This document shows positions 1-9,706 of a stretch of 64,000 bases of DNA, piece by piece. Each line of letters opens with the position of its first letter. The stretch's first letter is position 1. Made by a program: the position numbers and the translations under genes. Origin of the DNA: Bacteroidia bacterium (GTDB lineage Bacteria; Bacteroidota; Bacteroidia; B-17B0; Aurantibacillaceae); contig JAIOZA010000006.1 in the NCBI GenBank assembly GCA_021740825.1, positions 45,810-109,809 on the forward strand, in the 5' to 3' direction. The notes beneath the pieces are model-generated. The model searched no databases. It had not been told where the DNA came from and worked only from the letters and a program-made list of their open reading frames with translations.

Positions 1-1640
1 GCTACTGGAATTTTCCAAGATACTAAGCCATTTTCGCCCACATAACACATAAATCTATCCCAACGGAACTTACCTTCTTTTGAGTTTTTAGTTAAGGAGC
101 CTAAAATAGATTTACCACTTACTGGATTATTTTTAGGATCCTTTATACTTAACCAAACAAACACGGGTCGTCCAACAATGTGATCAAATGGCACAACTCC
201 CCAACTGCGACTATCGGCAGAGTTGTGACGATTATCTCCCATCATCCAATAGTAACCTTGTTTAAATGTATATGAAGTAATAGGCTTTCCATCATATAAT
301 ACTTGTGCACCTGATGTTGTTAATTGATGAATACCATCATCATAAGTACTAAGCATTTTTTCATACAAACAAATATTACCCGTATCGATTTTAATAGTCA
401 TTCCCTCGGAAGGTAAAGTCATGGGACCAAAATTGTCATTATTCCAAGGATAGCGACGGTTATGAGGAAAAATACTTTGACTGTATTCGCCCTTAGGATC
501 AATACGTTTTTTTACACTAATTACATTAGGTGTGTTTTTAATATCTTCAGCAACATTTGCTGGCATATTAAATAAATAGACTGTTGTATCCTCTCCAATG
601 TTTTCTTTAATACCGGCCTCAGTTACGTATATATCATGCTTATCTAAAAAGAACTCATCAATGTTTAATAATCTGGTGGCTATTTTAACTTCATAAAAAT
701 GTTGAGCGTGCTCAGGCATGTTTTGTTTTTTATCATTGATAAATAATTCACCATCTTTAATTTCTAATTTATCTCCGGCAATACCAACGCAACGTTTTAC
801 ATAGTGTTCACGTTTATCAATTGGCCTACCAACTTTTTTTCCGTTTTTCACAGACATGCCACCTAGTTCAACAGTGAAATTTGGATTATTCATATTTTGG
901 TAACCATATTGTCTTACCATTTCATAATAACTTGTGTATTGCTGAGTACCAATAGTAACTGTATCTCCGTCAGGATAATTAAATACAATAATTTCTCCAT
1001 TTTTCGGTTTCGAATAACCTGGCAAACGCATGTATGGTAATTTAATCCATTCTAAATATGATTGCGTTCCCGTTGTAAATGGCAGCGTATGATGAGCAAA
1101 CGGAAAGGCTATTGGTGTCTGCGGAACTTTAGCACCGTAACACACTTTATTAACGAATAAAAAATCACCAACCATTAATGATTTTTCTAATGAAGAAGTT
1201 GGAATAGTAAACGCTTCAAAGAAAAAACCACGAATAATGGATGCTGCAACCACTGCAAAAATAATTGGGTCAGCCCAGTTTTTTATAAAAGAAGATTCTG
1301 ATTTTATATCTGTAACTCCAAAAAATTTAATGCCTTTATTAAATCCTAAATAAGCAAAGTATAAATATGGCATAAATGAAGCCATTATTAAATCGTTATT
1401 CATACGTTTTTTAAATGCCCTTGCTAAATGAAAACCATAAACACCATACATAATTAAATTAACGCCTGGCACAATCATAATTAATCCCCACCATTTGGGG
1501 CGATTAATAATAGTACCTAAAACCCAAAAATTATAGATTGGAATAAGTGCCTTCCAGCCTGGTAATCCTGCTTTTTCAAAAATTTTATATAAACCTACAA
1601 ATGAAATTAAAACGAGTATTAGAAAAATGATATTGCCCAT
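1..1640 (-). CDS. lepB: Signal peptidase I (partial; C-terminus off the left edge)
   Basis: Open minus-strand frame from ATG at 1640 (MGNIIFLILVLISFVGLYKIFEKAGLPGWKALIPIYN...) with S26 motifs: PTSSLEKSLMVGDFLFVNK, HYVKRCVGIAGDKLEI, YWMMGDNRHNSADSRSWGVVP. Not in the ORF track because it leaves the window. Confidence 0.93.
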   Translation of the reverse strand, partial: MGNIIFLILVLISFVGLYKIFEKAGLPGWKALIPIYNFWVLGTIINRPKWWGLIMIVPGVNLIMYGVYGFHLARAFKKRMNNDLIMASFMPYLYFAYLGFNKGIKFFGVTDIKSESSFIKNWADPIIFAVVAASIIRGFFFEAFTIPTSSLEKSLMVGDFLFVNKVCYGAKVPQTPIAFPFAHHTLPFTTGTQSYLEWIKLPYMRLPGYSKPKNGEIIVFNYPDGDTVTIGTQQYTSYYEMVRQYGYQNMNNPNFTVELGGMSVKNGKKVGRPIDKREHYVKRCVGIAGDKLEIKDGELFINDKKQNMPEHAQHFYEVKIATRLLNIDEFFLDKHDIYVTEAGIKENIGEDTTVYLFNMPANVAEDIKNTPNVISVKKRIDPKGEYSQSIFPHNRRYPWNNDNFGPMTLPSEGMTIKIDTGNICLYEKMLSTYDDGIHQLTTSGAQVLYDGKPITSYTFKQGYYWMMGDNRHNSADSRSWGVVPFDHIVGRPVFVWLSIKDPKNNPVSGKSILGSLTKNSKEGKFRWDRFMCYVGENGLVSWKIPV

Positions 1641-1694
1641 ATAATTAGTGATTAGTTTTTAATGCTTAGTTTTTAGTTATAAATTTTGTATTTA

Positions 1695-2402
1695 TTAAAT
1701 TAAATCATTCATTGTAAATATACCTTTTTTGCCTTTAATATATTCGGCTGCTATAACTGCGCCTAAAGCAAATCCTTTTCGGTTATGTGCTTTATGCATA
1801 ATTTCAATTTCATCAATTGCAGAAGTGTATTTTATAATGTGCGTGCCCGGAATTTCTCCTTCTCTAACATCTTTAATAAATAATGTTTCAGAAGAATTAT
1901 CAGTGATACTCCATTGTTTTTTTCGTTCTATTTTTTCGAGAATTTGATTAGCTAGCGAAATTGCTGTTCCACTAGGTTTATCTAATTTATGAATATGATG
2001 AATTTCTTCCATTTCAACATTATAGGAATCATATTTGTTCATTAATTCAGCTAAGTAAGTATTTACTTTAAAAAATAAATTTACTCCCAAACTAAAATTT
2101 GTTGCATGAAATAAAGCGCCATTTTTTTGCAGACAAAGTTCCTGAATCATTTCAAATTCATCATACCACCCTGTTGTACCAACTGCAACGGGTACTTGAG
2201 CATTGAAACATTTTTTTATATTAGCACTAACTGTTTGTGGCGTGCTAAATTCAATTGCAACGTCAGCTTTTATTAAATCCTCATTTGTAAAAGTTATTGA
2301 ATTACTTTCATCTACTTTTAAAACAATGGTATGGCCTCTTTGCAAAGCGATAGCCTCTATCTCTTTACCCATTTTACCGTATCCTAGTAATGCAATATTC
2401 AT
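1695..2402 (-). CDS. dapB: 4-hydroxy-tetrahydrodipicolinate reductase
   Basis: N-terminal GYGKMGKEIE nucleotide-binding motif, EIHHIHKLDKPSGTA motif, length 235 aa. Confidence 0.95.
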   Translation of the reverse strand: MNIALLGYGKMGKEIEAIALQRGHTIVLKVDESNSITFTNEDLIKADVAIEFSTPQTVSANIKKCFNAQVPVAVGTTGWYDEFEMIQELCLQKNGALFHATNFSLGVNLFFKVNTYLAELMNKYDSYNVEMEEIHHIHKLDKPSGTAISLANQILEKIERKKQWSITDNSSETLFIKDVREGEIPGTHIIKYTSAIDEIEIMHKAHNRKGFALGAVIAAEYIKGKKGIFTMNDLI

Positions 2403-2416
2403 AATATGTTTTTGTG

Positions 2417-2479
2417 TCCCGCAGATTTCGCAGATTTTACAGATTTAAATTTCTGCGTTAATCTGCGCGATCTGCGGGA
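2417..2479. repeat. Imperfect inverted repeat between dapB and the DUF5683 gene
   Basis: tcccgcagatttcgcagatttta... / ...cgttaatctgcgcgatctgcggga. Confidence 0.85.
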
Positions 2480-2482
2480 GAC

Positions 2483-3064
2483 TTACTTAAATTTTAATTT
2501 CAAAGTTAATCCTGCTTGTAATTTATTATTGTAATCTAAGTTCGAGTATGGATTTAATTGTAAACTCAAATCATCGCTTACATCGAAGGTTTTTAAATGA
2601 GCATCTACATTAGCATCAATTATATTTACAAGATAAACCAATGCTCCAAGAATTACAGCCATATCTCTGTATTTTCTGTAGTATCTTTTTTGTGTTATTA
2701 ATTGGTCGCTAGTATATAATGTTGAATTTATGGTACTTTCATTATCATCGTATATAGCTTTTAAATTATTACTATAGTATTTGTATTTAATTTGATTGGT
2801 AATTCCCCAGTATCCAATACCTCCTAATGCAACATAAACAATTGGGGCTTTCCAGTATTTTTTATTATAAATCTGACCCAAGCCAGGCAAGCAAGCACTC
2901 ATGATGGAAGCTTTGCGAGCTGATGAATAAATAGCTTTTTTTAAAACTTGCTTAGCGTAAATAGAATCTTTTCTGATTTTATTTTTTAAAGAATCATCAT
3001 ATTGAGCTTGAACACTTGAACAAACACAAACAAAAAACAATATATATAATTGTAAAATTTTCAC
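2483..3064 (-). CDS. DUF5683-type membrane protein
   Basis: Signal peptide; SACLPGLGQIYNKKYWKAPIVYVALGGIGYW motif; located between parB and dapB as in many Bacteroidetes. Confidence 0.8.
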   Translation of the reverse strand: MKILQLYILFFVCVCSSVQAQYDDSLKNKIRKDSIYAKQVLKKAIYSSARKASIMSACLPGLGQIYNKKYWKAPIVYVALGGIGYWGITNQIKYKYYSNNLKAIYDDNESTINSTLYTSDQLITQKRYYRKYRDMAVILGALVYLVNIIDANVDAHLKTFDVSDDLSLQLNPYSNLDYNNKLQAGLTLKLKFK

Positions 3065-3121
3065 CTAAGCAAAAGTAATCACAGTTCTTAAACAGAGTCC
3101 ATTACTGTAATTTATGGTTAG

Positions 3122-4021
3122 TTAATTAATGTCAAAAAAAGATAAAATATGTTCCAGTTCAGTATCATTACTAAAGCTCAAAGTAATAGAACCAGTGCCT
3201 TTTGGATTACGTTTAAAATCAAAAGATTTACTAAACACCTTTTCTAACTTTTTGGCTATTTGTTTATCCTCAATAGTGAGTGGTTTTTCTATTCGAGAAA
3301 CTTTTGGTTTGAATTGTAATTTTTCTCCACGAGCTAATTCTTCTAATTGGCGAACCGATAATTCATTTTCAACAGCTAAAGCAAAAATAGCTAATTGCTT
3401 GTCTTCATTTTCAATACTTAATAAAGCACGAGCATGTCCCATTGAAATATCTTTATCACGCACAGCTTTTTGAATAACAGCAGGTAATTTAAGCAATCGT
3501 AAAAAGTTGGTTACAGTACTACGTTGCTTATTTACTTTTTCACCAAGTTGTTCTTGTGTAATATTGCATTCATCTATTAAACGTTTGTAACTTAATGATA
3601 CTTCAATAGGATCTAAATCTTCACGTTGAATATTTTCAATTAATCCCATCTCCAACATTGCCTGATCATTTGCCACTCTAATATACGCAGGTATATCAGT
3701 TAGTTCAGCTAACTGTGACGCTCTAAAACGGCGTTCTCCAGAAATGAGTTGGTATTGATCATACCCTAATTTACGAACCGTTATTGGTTGTATAATGCCG
3801 TGTTGCTTAATAGAATCAGATAATTCTTGTAAAGCAATTTCTTCAAAATTAGTGCGAGGCTGAAACGGATTTGTTTCAATATTTTTTATTTTTATAATAG
3901 CAATAGAACCAACAACGGGAGCCTCATCGCCTGTTTGTTTGGTTGTAATATCAGTTTTAGCATTTTCTAACAATGCACTTAATCCTCTTCCTAATGCTGG
4001 TTTCTTATTATTGTTGCTCAT
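3122..4021 (-). CDS. parB: Chromosome partitioning protein ParB
   Basis: ALGRGLSALL start, NPFQPR, LISGERRFRAS, IENIQREDL, HARALL motifs. Confidence 0.96.
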   Translation of the reverse strand: MSNNNKKPALGRGLSALLENAKTDITTKQTGDEAPVVGSIAIIKIKNIETNPFQPRTNFEEIALQELSDSIKQHGIIQPITVRKLGYDQYQLISGERRFRASQLAELTDIPAYIRVANDQAMLEMGLIENIQREDLDPIEVSLSYKRLIDECNITQEQLGEKVNKQRSTVTNFLRLLKLPAVIQKAVRDKDISMGHARALLSIENEDKQLAIFALAVENELSVRQLEELARGEKLQFKPKVSRIEKPLTIEDKQIAKKLEKVFSKSFDFKRNPKGTGSITLSFSNDTELEHILSFFDIN

Positions 4022-4111
4022 CTTTCTTTAGTTTTAAATTTTTAGTTTTTAGTTTTTAATATTAGGTATTGTTATTACTGAACACTAAAAACTGAACACT
4101 AAAAACTGTTC

Positions 4112-4945
4112 TTATCCTTCATTAAATTCCGACTCTTCAGCTGTAAATGTCATCGTTCGATCTTCATCACTTATTTTTGTTAATCCATTGCGCTGCAATA
4201 TTTCACGCGCTAAGTTCAAATAATTAACAGATCCTTTTCCAATCGCATCATGCATAATAATAGTTTTACCATGACTTGGAGCTTCTGCTAATTTAACATT
4301 ACGCTGCACAATGGTGTTAAATACCATATTTTGGAAATGCATTTTTACTTCTTCCACTACCTGATTTGCTAATTTTAAGCGAGGGTCATACATCGTTAAT
4401 AAAACACCTTCAATATCTAAATTAGTATTAATATGTTCCTGAATTAATTTGATGGTTTGTAATAACTTACCCATTCCTTCTAATGCAAAATATTCGCATT
4501 GTACAGGTATAATAACACTATCAGCAGCCGCTAACGAATTAATTACAGTTAATCCTAATGATGGACAACAATCAATAATGATAAAATCAAAATCTCCTTT
4601 TATTTTATCCAATGCAGCTTTCATCATATAATCTCTGTTTGGGAGATTAACAATTTCTAATTCAATAGCTACCAAATCAGTATTAGTTGGGAGTAAATAT
4701 AAATTAGGAGTATCTGTTTCTAATATAACATCTTGCGGATTTTTGTTATCTAATATACACTCGTATAACCCTGCCTTGATATCTTTCGGTTCTTTTCCAA
4801 CACCAGAAGTAGCATTTGCTTGTGGATCAGCATCAACCAATAAAGTTTTGTATTCTAAAACTGCTAAGGATGCTGCTAAGTTAATTGCAGAAGTAGTTTT
4901 ACCTACTCCACCTTTTTGATTTGCTATTGCTATTATTTTTCCCAT
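4112..4945 (-). CDS. parA: Chromosome partitioning ATPase ParA/Soj
   Basis: IAIANQKGGVGKTTSAINLAA deviant Walker A; VDADPQANAT; DCCPSLGLT. Confidence 0.96.
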   Translation of the reverse strand: MGKIIAIANQKGGVGKTTSAINLAASLAVLEYKTLLVDADPQANATSGVGKEPKDIKAGLYECILDNKNPQDVILETDTPNLYLLPTNTDLVAIELEIVNLPNRDYMMKAALDKIKGDFDFIIIDCCPSLGLTVINSLAAADSVIIPVQCEYFALEGMGKLLQTIKLIQEHINTNLDIEGVLLTMYDPRLKLANQVVEEVKMHFQNMVFNTIVQRNVKLAEAPSHGKTIIMHDAIGKGSVNYLNLAREILQRNGLTKISDEDRTMTFTAEESEFNEG

Positions 4946-4949
4946 GTTT

Positions 4950-5630
4950 TTATTTATTAATCGTTTCTCCTATTTCTAAAAGGGTCAATTTCTTTCCTTG
5001 TCTATTAAATCTGTTAATTGCTGATGATTTATCTATTTTTATAAAACCAAATGTTTCGTAATGCATGCCTATAATATCATCACATTTAATAAATTCAGTT
5101 GCAATAATGGCATTATCTACTCCCATTGTAAAATTATCTCCAATAGGAAGCAAAGCAAAATCAATCTGACGATAATCGCCAATTAATTTCATATCACTTG
5201 TTAATGCTGTATCTCCAGCGTAATAAAAATTCTTATCACTGCTTTCAATTACAAATCCCATCGGGTTTCCTCCATAACTTCCATCGGGTAAACTACTGCT
5301 ATGGGCAGCATTTACACATTTTATGGAACCAAAGTCAAATAGTTTTTTTCCACCAATATTCATTGGATGAATATTTTCTACACCTTGTTTTTGAAGCCAA
5401 ATAAAAATTTCCCAATTACAAACAACAACTGCGTTTGTCCGCATAGCAATTGCTACAGCGTCCGCAATATGATCTTCGTGTCCGTGAGTAATTAAAATAT
5501 AATCAGCTTTAACAGCAGTTGCATCAATATGTTTGGCTAATTCATTCGAAGTAATGAATGGATCAAACAACAAGTTTTTTCCATTAACTTCAATTCCAAA
5601 GCAAGAATGACCGTAATATGTTATATTCAT
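4950..5630 (-). CDS. Metal-dependent hydrolase (UPF0173 / metallo-beta-lactamase fold)
   Basis: ITYYGHSCFGIE, LITHGHEDHIADA, YYAGDTALTSDM, GMHYETF motifs. Confidence 0.9.
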   Translation of the reverse strand: MNITYYGHSCFGIEVNGKNLLFDPFITSNELAKHIDATAVKADYILITHGHEDHIADAVAIAMRTNAVVVCNWEIFIWLQKQGVENIHPMNIGGKKLFDFGSIKCVNAAHSSSLPDGSYGGNPMGFVIESSDKNFYYAGDTALTSDMKLIGDYRQIDFALLPIGDNFTMGVDNAIIATEFIKCDDIIGMHYETFGFIKIDKSSAINRFNRQGKKLTLLEIGETINK

Positions 5631-5749
5631 TAGAGGCGTTGAATAAAAAGTAGAAATTGTATCACGTAAATTTAAACTATTTAGAAGGTTTATCTGTTTT
5701 TAGTTTTTAACACTAAAATTCATAACTTCGCAAAAATGTTAATAATATA

Positions 5750-6277
5750 ATGCATTCGATAACAATCATTTCAGCAACTAATAGAGCTGATAGTAATACT
5801 GAAAAAATATCTAAATATTATTTGTCAGCTTTAAAAAACAAGGGTGTTGATGCTGAGATTTTTAGTCTAAAAGATTTACCTGAATCAATTTTGCATTCAG
5901 ATTTATATGGCAAACGATCGGAAGACTTTCAAAAAGTAATTGATACTTTTATAGCTTCTCAAAATAAATTTATCTTCATTTCACCTGAATATAACGGGAG
6001 TTTTGCCGGAATTTTAAAGGTATTTTTAGATGCTGTTCCTCCAAGAATATGGACAGAAAATAAAGCATGTTTGGTAGGAATTTCATCAGGAAGAGCTGGA
6101 AATTTGAGAGGAATGGATGATTTGACTAATATTTTAAATTATTTAAAAGTTAATGTATACCATAACAAACTTCCTATTAGCAGAGTTGATAAACTTATTG
6201 ATGGACAAGGGGTTTTAGTAGATGCAGATACCTTAATTGTAATTGATATTCAGTTAGAAGGTTTTTTGAAGTTTTAG
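5750..6277 (+). CDS. NADPH-dependent FMN reductase family oxidoreductase
   Basis: SATNRADSNTEKI, FISPEYNGSFAGILKVFLDAVP flavodoxin-like motifs. Confidence 0.88.
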   Translation: MHSITIISATNRADSNTEKISKYYLSALKNKGVDAEIFSLKDLPESILHSDLYGKRSEDFQKVIDTFIASQNKFIFISPEYNGSFAGILKVFLDAVPPRIWTENKACLVGISSGRAGNLRGMDDLTNILNYLKVNVYHNKLPISRVDKLIDGQGVLVDADTLIVIDIQLEGFLKF

Positions 6278-6281
6278 CAAT

Positions 6282-6764
6282 TTACAAATCTTTTCCATTT
6301 TTACTTAACTCGTAACCTTCATCAATTAATAAATGTTTGCTTTTACTAGCGGCCACAGCTAATTCATCACAACGATTGTTTTCTCTATTTGAAGCATGGC
6401 CTTTTACCCAAATAAATTTAATGCTATGTTTTTTTTGAATGATTAAAAACCGTTTCCATAAGTCAGGATTAGCTTTGTCTTTAAATCCTTTTTTAACCCA
6501 ACCATAAACCCAACCTAAATTAATAGAATCAACCACATATTTAGAATCTGAATATACTTCTACTTCCGAATTTTCTTTTTTTAAAGATTCTAAAGCGATA
6601 ATAATTGCAAGTAATTCCATGCGGTTATTTGTAGTAAGTTTATAACCTTGCGCTAATTCTTTACGTTGATCTTTATATTTCATAACAACTCCAAATCCAC
6701 CAGGGCCAGGGTTTCCACTGCAAGCACCATCCGTATAAATTTGTATAATTGTGCTATTCATCAT
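6282..6764 (-). CDS. rnhA: Ribonuclease HI
   Basis: IYTDGACSGNPGPGGFG, NRMELLAII, YSDSKYVVDSI, WVKGHASNRENNRCDELA. The longer ORF (to 6827) probably overextends; the Met at about 6761/6764 fits the family N-terminus. Confidence 0.94.
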   Translation of the reverse strand: MMNSTIIQIYTDGACSGNPGPGGFGVVMKYKDQRKELAQGYKLTTNNRMELLAIIIALESLKKENSEVEVYSDSKYVVDSINLGWVYGWVKKGFKDKANPDLWKRFLIIQKKHSIKFIWVKGHASNRENNRCDELAVAASKSKHLLIDEGYELSKNGKDL

Positions 6765-6905
6765 TTTTGTAAATATAGTTCTTTTTAAAGAAACGATTTT
6801 AAACTGATATAAACGATTTAGATTCAAGTAGTTAATTTAATATGATTTTTATAATTTATTTTCCGTTCTTTTTCATATATTTAAGTCTTATATATTTCAT
6901 TAATT

Positions 6906-8012
6906 ATGGCAAAAAAAACGACTAAGAAAGTTAAAAGTATTCTTACACAAGATTCTTTAACATTCTTAAAAAATTATATCAATAACCCATCACCAACAGG
7001 TTTTGAAAGTGCTGGACAAAAAATGTGGTTAGGCTACATTAAGCCTTATATTGATGATTATTTTGTTGATACATATGGCACCGTGGTTGGTGTTATTAAT
7101 CCTGAGGCGGAGTACAAAGTAGTTATAGAAGCGCACGCTGATGAAATTTCCTACTTTGTGCATTACATTACAAAAGATGGATTTATTTATTTAAGAAAAA
7201 ATGGAGGGAGTGATCATCAGATTGCACCGTCTAAACGTGTAAATATCCATACGGATAAAGGAATTGTTCGAGGTATTTTTGGTTGGCCTGCTATTCACGT
7301 GAGAGATGCTGCTAGGGAAGAAACACCTACCTTAAAAAATATTTTTTTGGATATAGGTTGTAAAAGCGATAAGGAAGTTGAAGAATTAGGCGTGCATGTT
7401 GGCTGTGTAGTTACCTATGAAGATGAGTTTATGGAATTAAACAATCGTTACTTTGTTGGTAGAGCTTTAGATAATAGAGTTGGCGGATTTATGATTGCAG
7501 AAGTAGCTCGCTTATTAAAAGAAAATAAAACTAAATTACCTTTTGGATTATATATTGTAAATGCTGTTCAAGAAGAAGTTGGTTTAAATGGGGCTACTAT
7601 GATAGCTCACAAAATCAAACCTAATGTAGCAATTATTACAGATGTTTGTCATGACACACAATCGCCTATGATGAATAAAATAGCTAGTGGAGATTTATCT
7701 TGCGGCAAAGGCCCTGTCTTATCGTACGGACCAGCCGTGCAAAATAATTTATTAAAACTGATTATCGATTCGGCTACAAAAAACAAAATTGAATTTCAAC
7801 GACAAGCTGCCAGCAGAAGTACTGGCACAGATACAGATGCATTTGCATACAGTCATGAAGGAGTTGCTTCAGCATTAATTTCATTACCATTACGATACAT
7901 GCATACAACAGTTGAAAGTGTGCATAAAGATGATGTGGAGAATGTTATTAAATTAATTTTAGCGTCATTAAAAAGTATTAAAAATAATCACGATTTCAGA
8001 TACCTTAAGTAA
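6906..8012 (+). CDS. M42-family metallopeptidase (glutamyl aminopeptidase/endoglucanase-like)
   Basis: EAHADEISYFVHYI, GRALDNRVGGFM, NAVQEEVGLNGATM, TGTDTDAFAYSHEGV motifs. Confidence 0.9.
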   Translation: MAKKTTKKVKSILTQDSLTFLKNYINNPSPTGFESAGQKMWLGYIKPYIDDYFVDTYGTVVGVINPEAEYKVVIEAHADEISYFVHYITKDGFIYLRKNGGSDHQIAPSKRVNIHTDKGIVRGIFGWPAIHVRDAAREETPTLKNIFLDIGCKSDKEVEELGVHVGCVVTYEDEFMELNNRYFVGRALDNRVGGFMIAEVARLLKENKTKLPFGLYIVNAVQEEVGLNGATMIAHKIKPNVAIITDVCHDTQSPMMNKIASGDLSCGKGPVLSYGPAVQNNLLKLIIDSATKNKIEFQRQAASRSTGTDTDAFAYSHEGVASALISLPLRYMHTTVESVHKDDVENVIKLILASLKSIKNNHDFRYLK

Positions 8013-8060
8013 TTTGAACTTATGATTATTTATCGATTGAATTTGAATAAATAAAAAAAG

Positions 8061-8090
8061 GAAGTAAAATAAACCAAGCGATTTTACTTC
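8061..8090. terminator. Perfect 10-bp-arm hairpin in the gap after the M42 peptidase gene
   Basis: gaagtaaaat-aaaccaagcg-attttacttc. The A-run precedes the hairpin on the + strand, so the T-tail is on the minus strand. Confidence 0.45.
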
Positions 8091-8170
8091 TAATTAATTA
8101 ACAAAAAAATAAACTTACATCATACTACATTGGCTAATTGACTAATCATCTAATTAACTAAGTAACAAAA

Positions 8171-9706
8171 ATGGCAATACTAGGTTCTATATTAAAACGA
8201 GCAGTTAACTTGGGAAATAAAATTCCTAAACGCACCAATTATTATGCTCAACAATCAAAAGTTTTAAAAAAATTAATTACCAAAGCAGAACATACTGCAT
8301 TCGGCGAACATTTTCAGTTTACAAAATTACTTCAGGAAAAAGATCCGATTTCTGAATTTCAAGCCAATGTAAAGATATACGATTACAGCAGTATTTATAA
8401 AGAATGGTGGTATCGTGCCATAAAAGGTGAACCATACGTATGTTGGCCAAGTCATATTAAATATTTTGCTTTAAGTTCAGGTACATCCGAAGCTGCAAGT
8501 AAATATATTCCCGTTACTAAGGAAATGCTAAAAGCATTTAAAAGAGGAAGTGTTCGGCAAATGATTGCTCAAGCCAATTATAATTTACCAAAAGAACATT
8601 TTCAAAGAGGTATGTTAATGATTGGTGGAAGCACGTTGTTAGATTTTAATGGTAGTCATTATACTGGCGATTTAAGTGGAATAACTGCCGCTAATATTCC
8701 AATATGGTTTCAACGGTTTTATAAACCTGGCAAACAAATTTCTAAATATAAAGATTGGGAAACTAAATTGACCGAGATTGTAAAAAGTGCAAAAGATTGG
8801 GATATTGGTGTAATAGTTGGAGTGCCTGCTTGGATTCTAATTATTATGGAGCGTGTTATTGAATATTATAAAGTAGATTCGATTCATGATATTTGGCCAA
8901 ACTTAAAAGCCTATGTTCATGCCGGTGTTTCCATAGAACCCTATCGCAAGAGCATTGAAAAATTAACGACTTTTCCTTTAATTTTTTCTGATACCTACTT
9001 AGCATCTGAAGGTTTAATTGCCTATCAAGAAAGGCCAAACCCCGAGCAAGGGATGCGTATGCTCTTGGATAATGCAATCTTTTATGAGTTTGTTCCATTT
9101 AATGACCAAAATTTTGATTCAGAAGGTAATATAAAACCAGTTGCATCAGCATTAACTATAAAAGATGTTGAAGTAGGAAAAGATTACGCATTATTACTTT
9201 CATCTTGTGCAGGAGCATGGCGTTATTTAATTGGCGATACGATTCGTTTTACTAATTTAGAGCATGCTGAAATTGTAATTACCGGAAGAACAAAACATTA
9301 CTTAAGTTTGTGTGGAGAACATTTATCAGTTGAAAATATGAGCCGCGCCATTAAGTTAACGGCCGATGATTTAAAAATTGATATTAATGAATTTGCTGTG
9401 GCTGGAGTTCCTCATGGAACTTTGTTTGCTCATCAGTGGTATATCGGTTCTAATAAAATGGTATCTGAAGAAGATATTAAAACTAGATTGGATTTTCATC
9501 TACAAGAAATAAATGATGATTATAGAACAGAAAGAATTGCTGCATTAAAGGATGTTTATGTAAAGGTGTTATCAGATGATGCCTTTATTGCCTTTATGGG
9601 AACTAAAGGCAAACTTGGTTCAGCGCATAAATTCCCGAGAGTCCTAAAAGGAAAATTATTGGAAGAGTGGCAAGGTTTTATAGCTAATTATAAAAATATA
9701 TTTTGA
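8171..9706 (+). CDS. GH3 auxin-responsive promoter family protein (ANL-superfamily acyl-adenylate/amide synthetase-like)
   Basis: FALSSGTSEAASKYIPVT, DTYLASEGLIAYQ, YRYLIGDTIRFTN-like (WRYLIGDTIRF), VITGRTKHYLSLCGEHLSVENM motifs typical of bacterial GH3. Confidence 0.9.
   Translation: MAILGSILKRAVNLGNKIPKRTNYYAQQSKVLKKLITKAEHTAFGEHFQFTKLLQEKDPISEFQANVKIYDYSSIYKEWWYRAIKGEPYVCWPSHIKYFALSSGTSEAASKYIPVTKEMLKAFKRGSVRQMIAQANYNLPKEHFQRGMLMIGGSTLLDFNGSHYTGDLSGITAANIPIWFQRFYKPGKQISKYKDWETKLTEIVKSAKDWDIGVIVGVPAWILIIMERVIEYYKVDSIHDIWPNLKAYVHAGVSIEPYRKSIEKLTTFPLIFSDTYLASEGLIAYQERPNPEQGMRMLLDNAIFYEFVPFNDQNFDSEGNIKPVASALTIKDVEVGKDYALLLSSCAGAWRYLIGDTIRFTNLEHAEIVITGRTKHYLSLCGEHLSVENMSRAIKLTADDLKIDINEFAVAGVPHGTLFAHQWYIGSNKMVSEEDIKTRLDFHLQEINDDYRTERIAALKDVYVKVLSDDAFIAFMGTKGKLGSAHKFPRVLKGKLLEEWQGFIANYKNIF

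Noticed and set aside
3129-3473. 114-aa + strand ORF antisense to parB
   Set aside because: Shadow of a well-supported parB reading frame; no recognisable domain.
4028-4108. parS centromere site between parA and parB
   Set aside because: No match to the parS-like TGTTnCACGTGnAACA palindrome in this gap.
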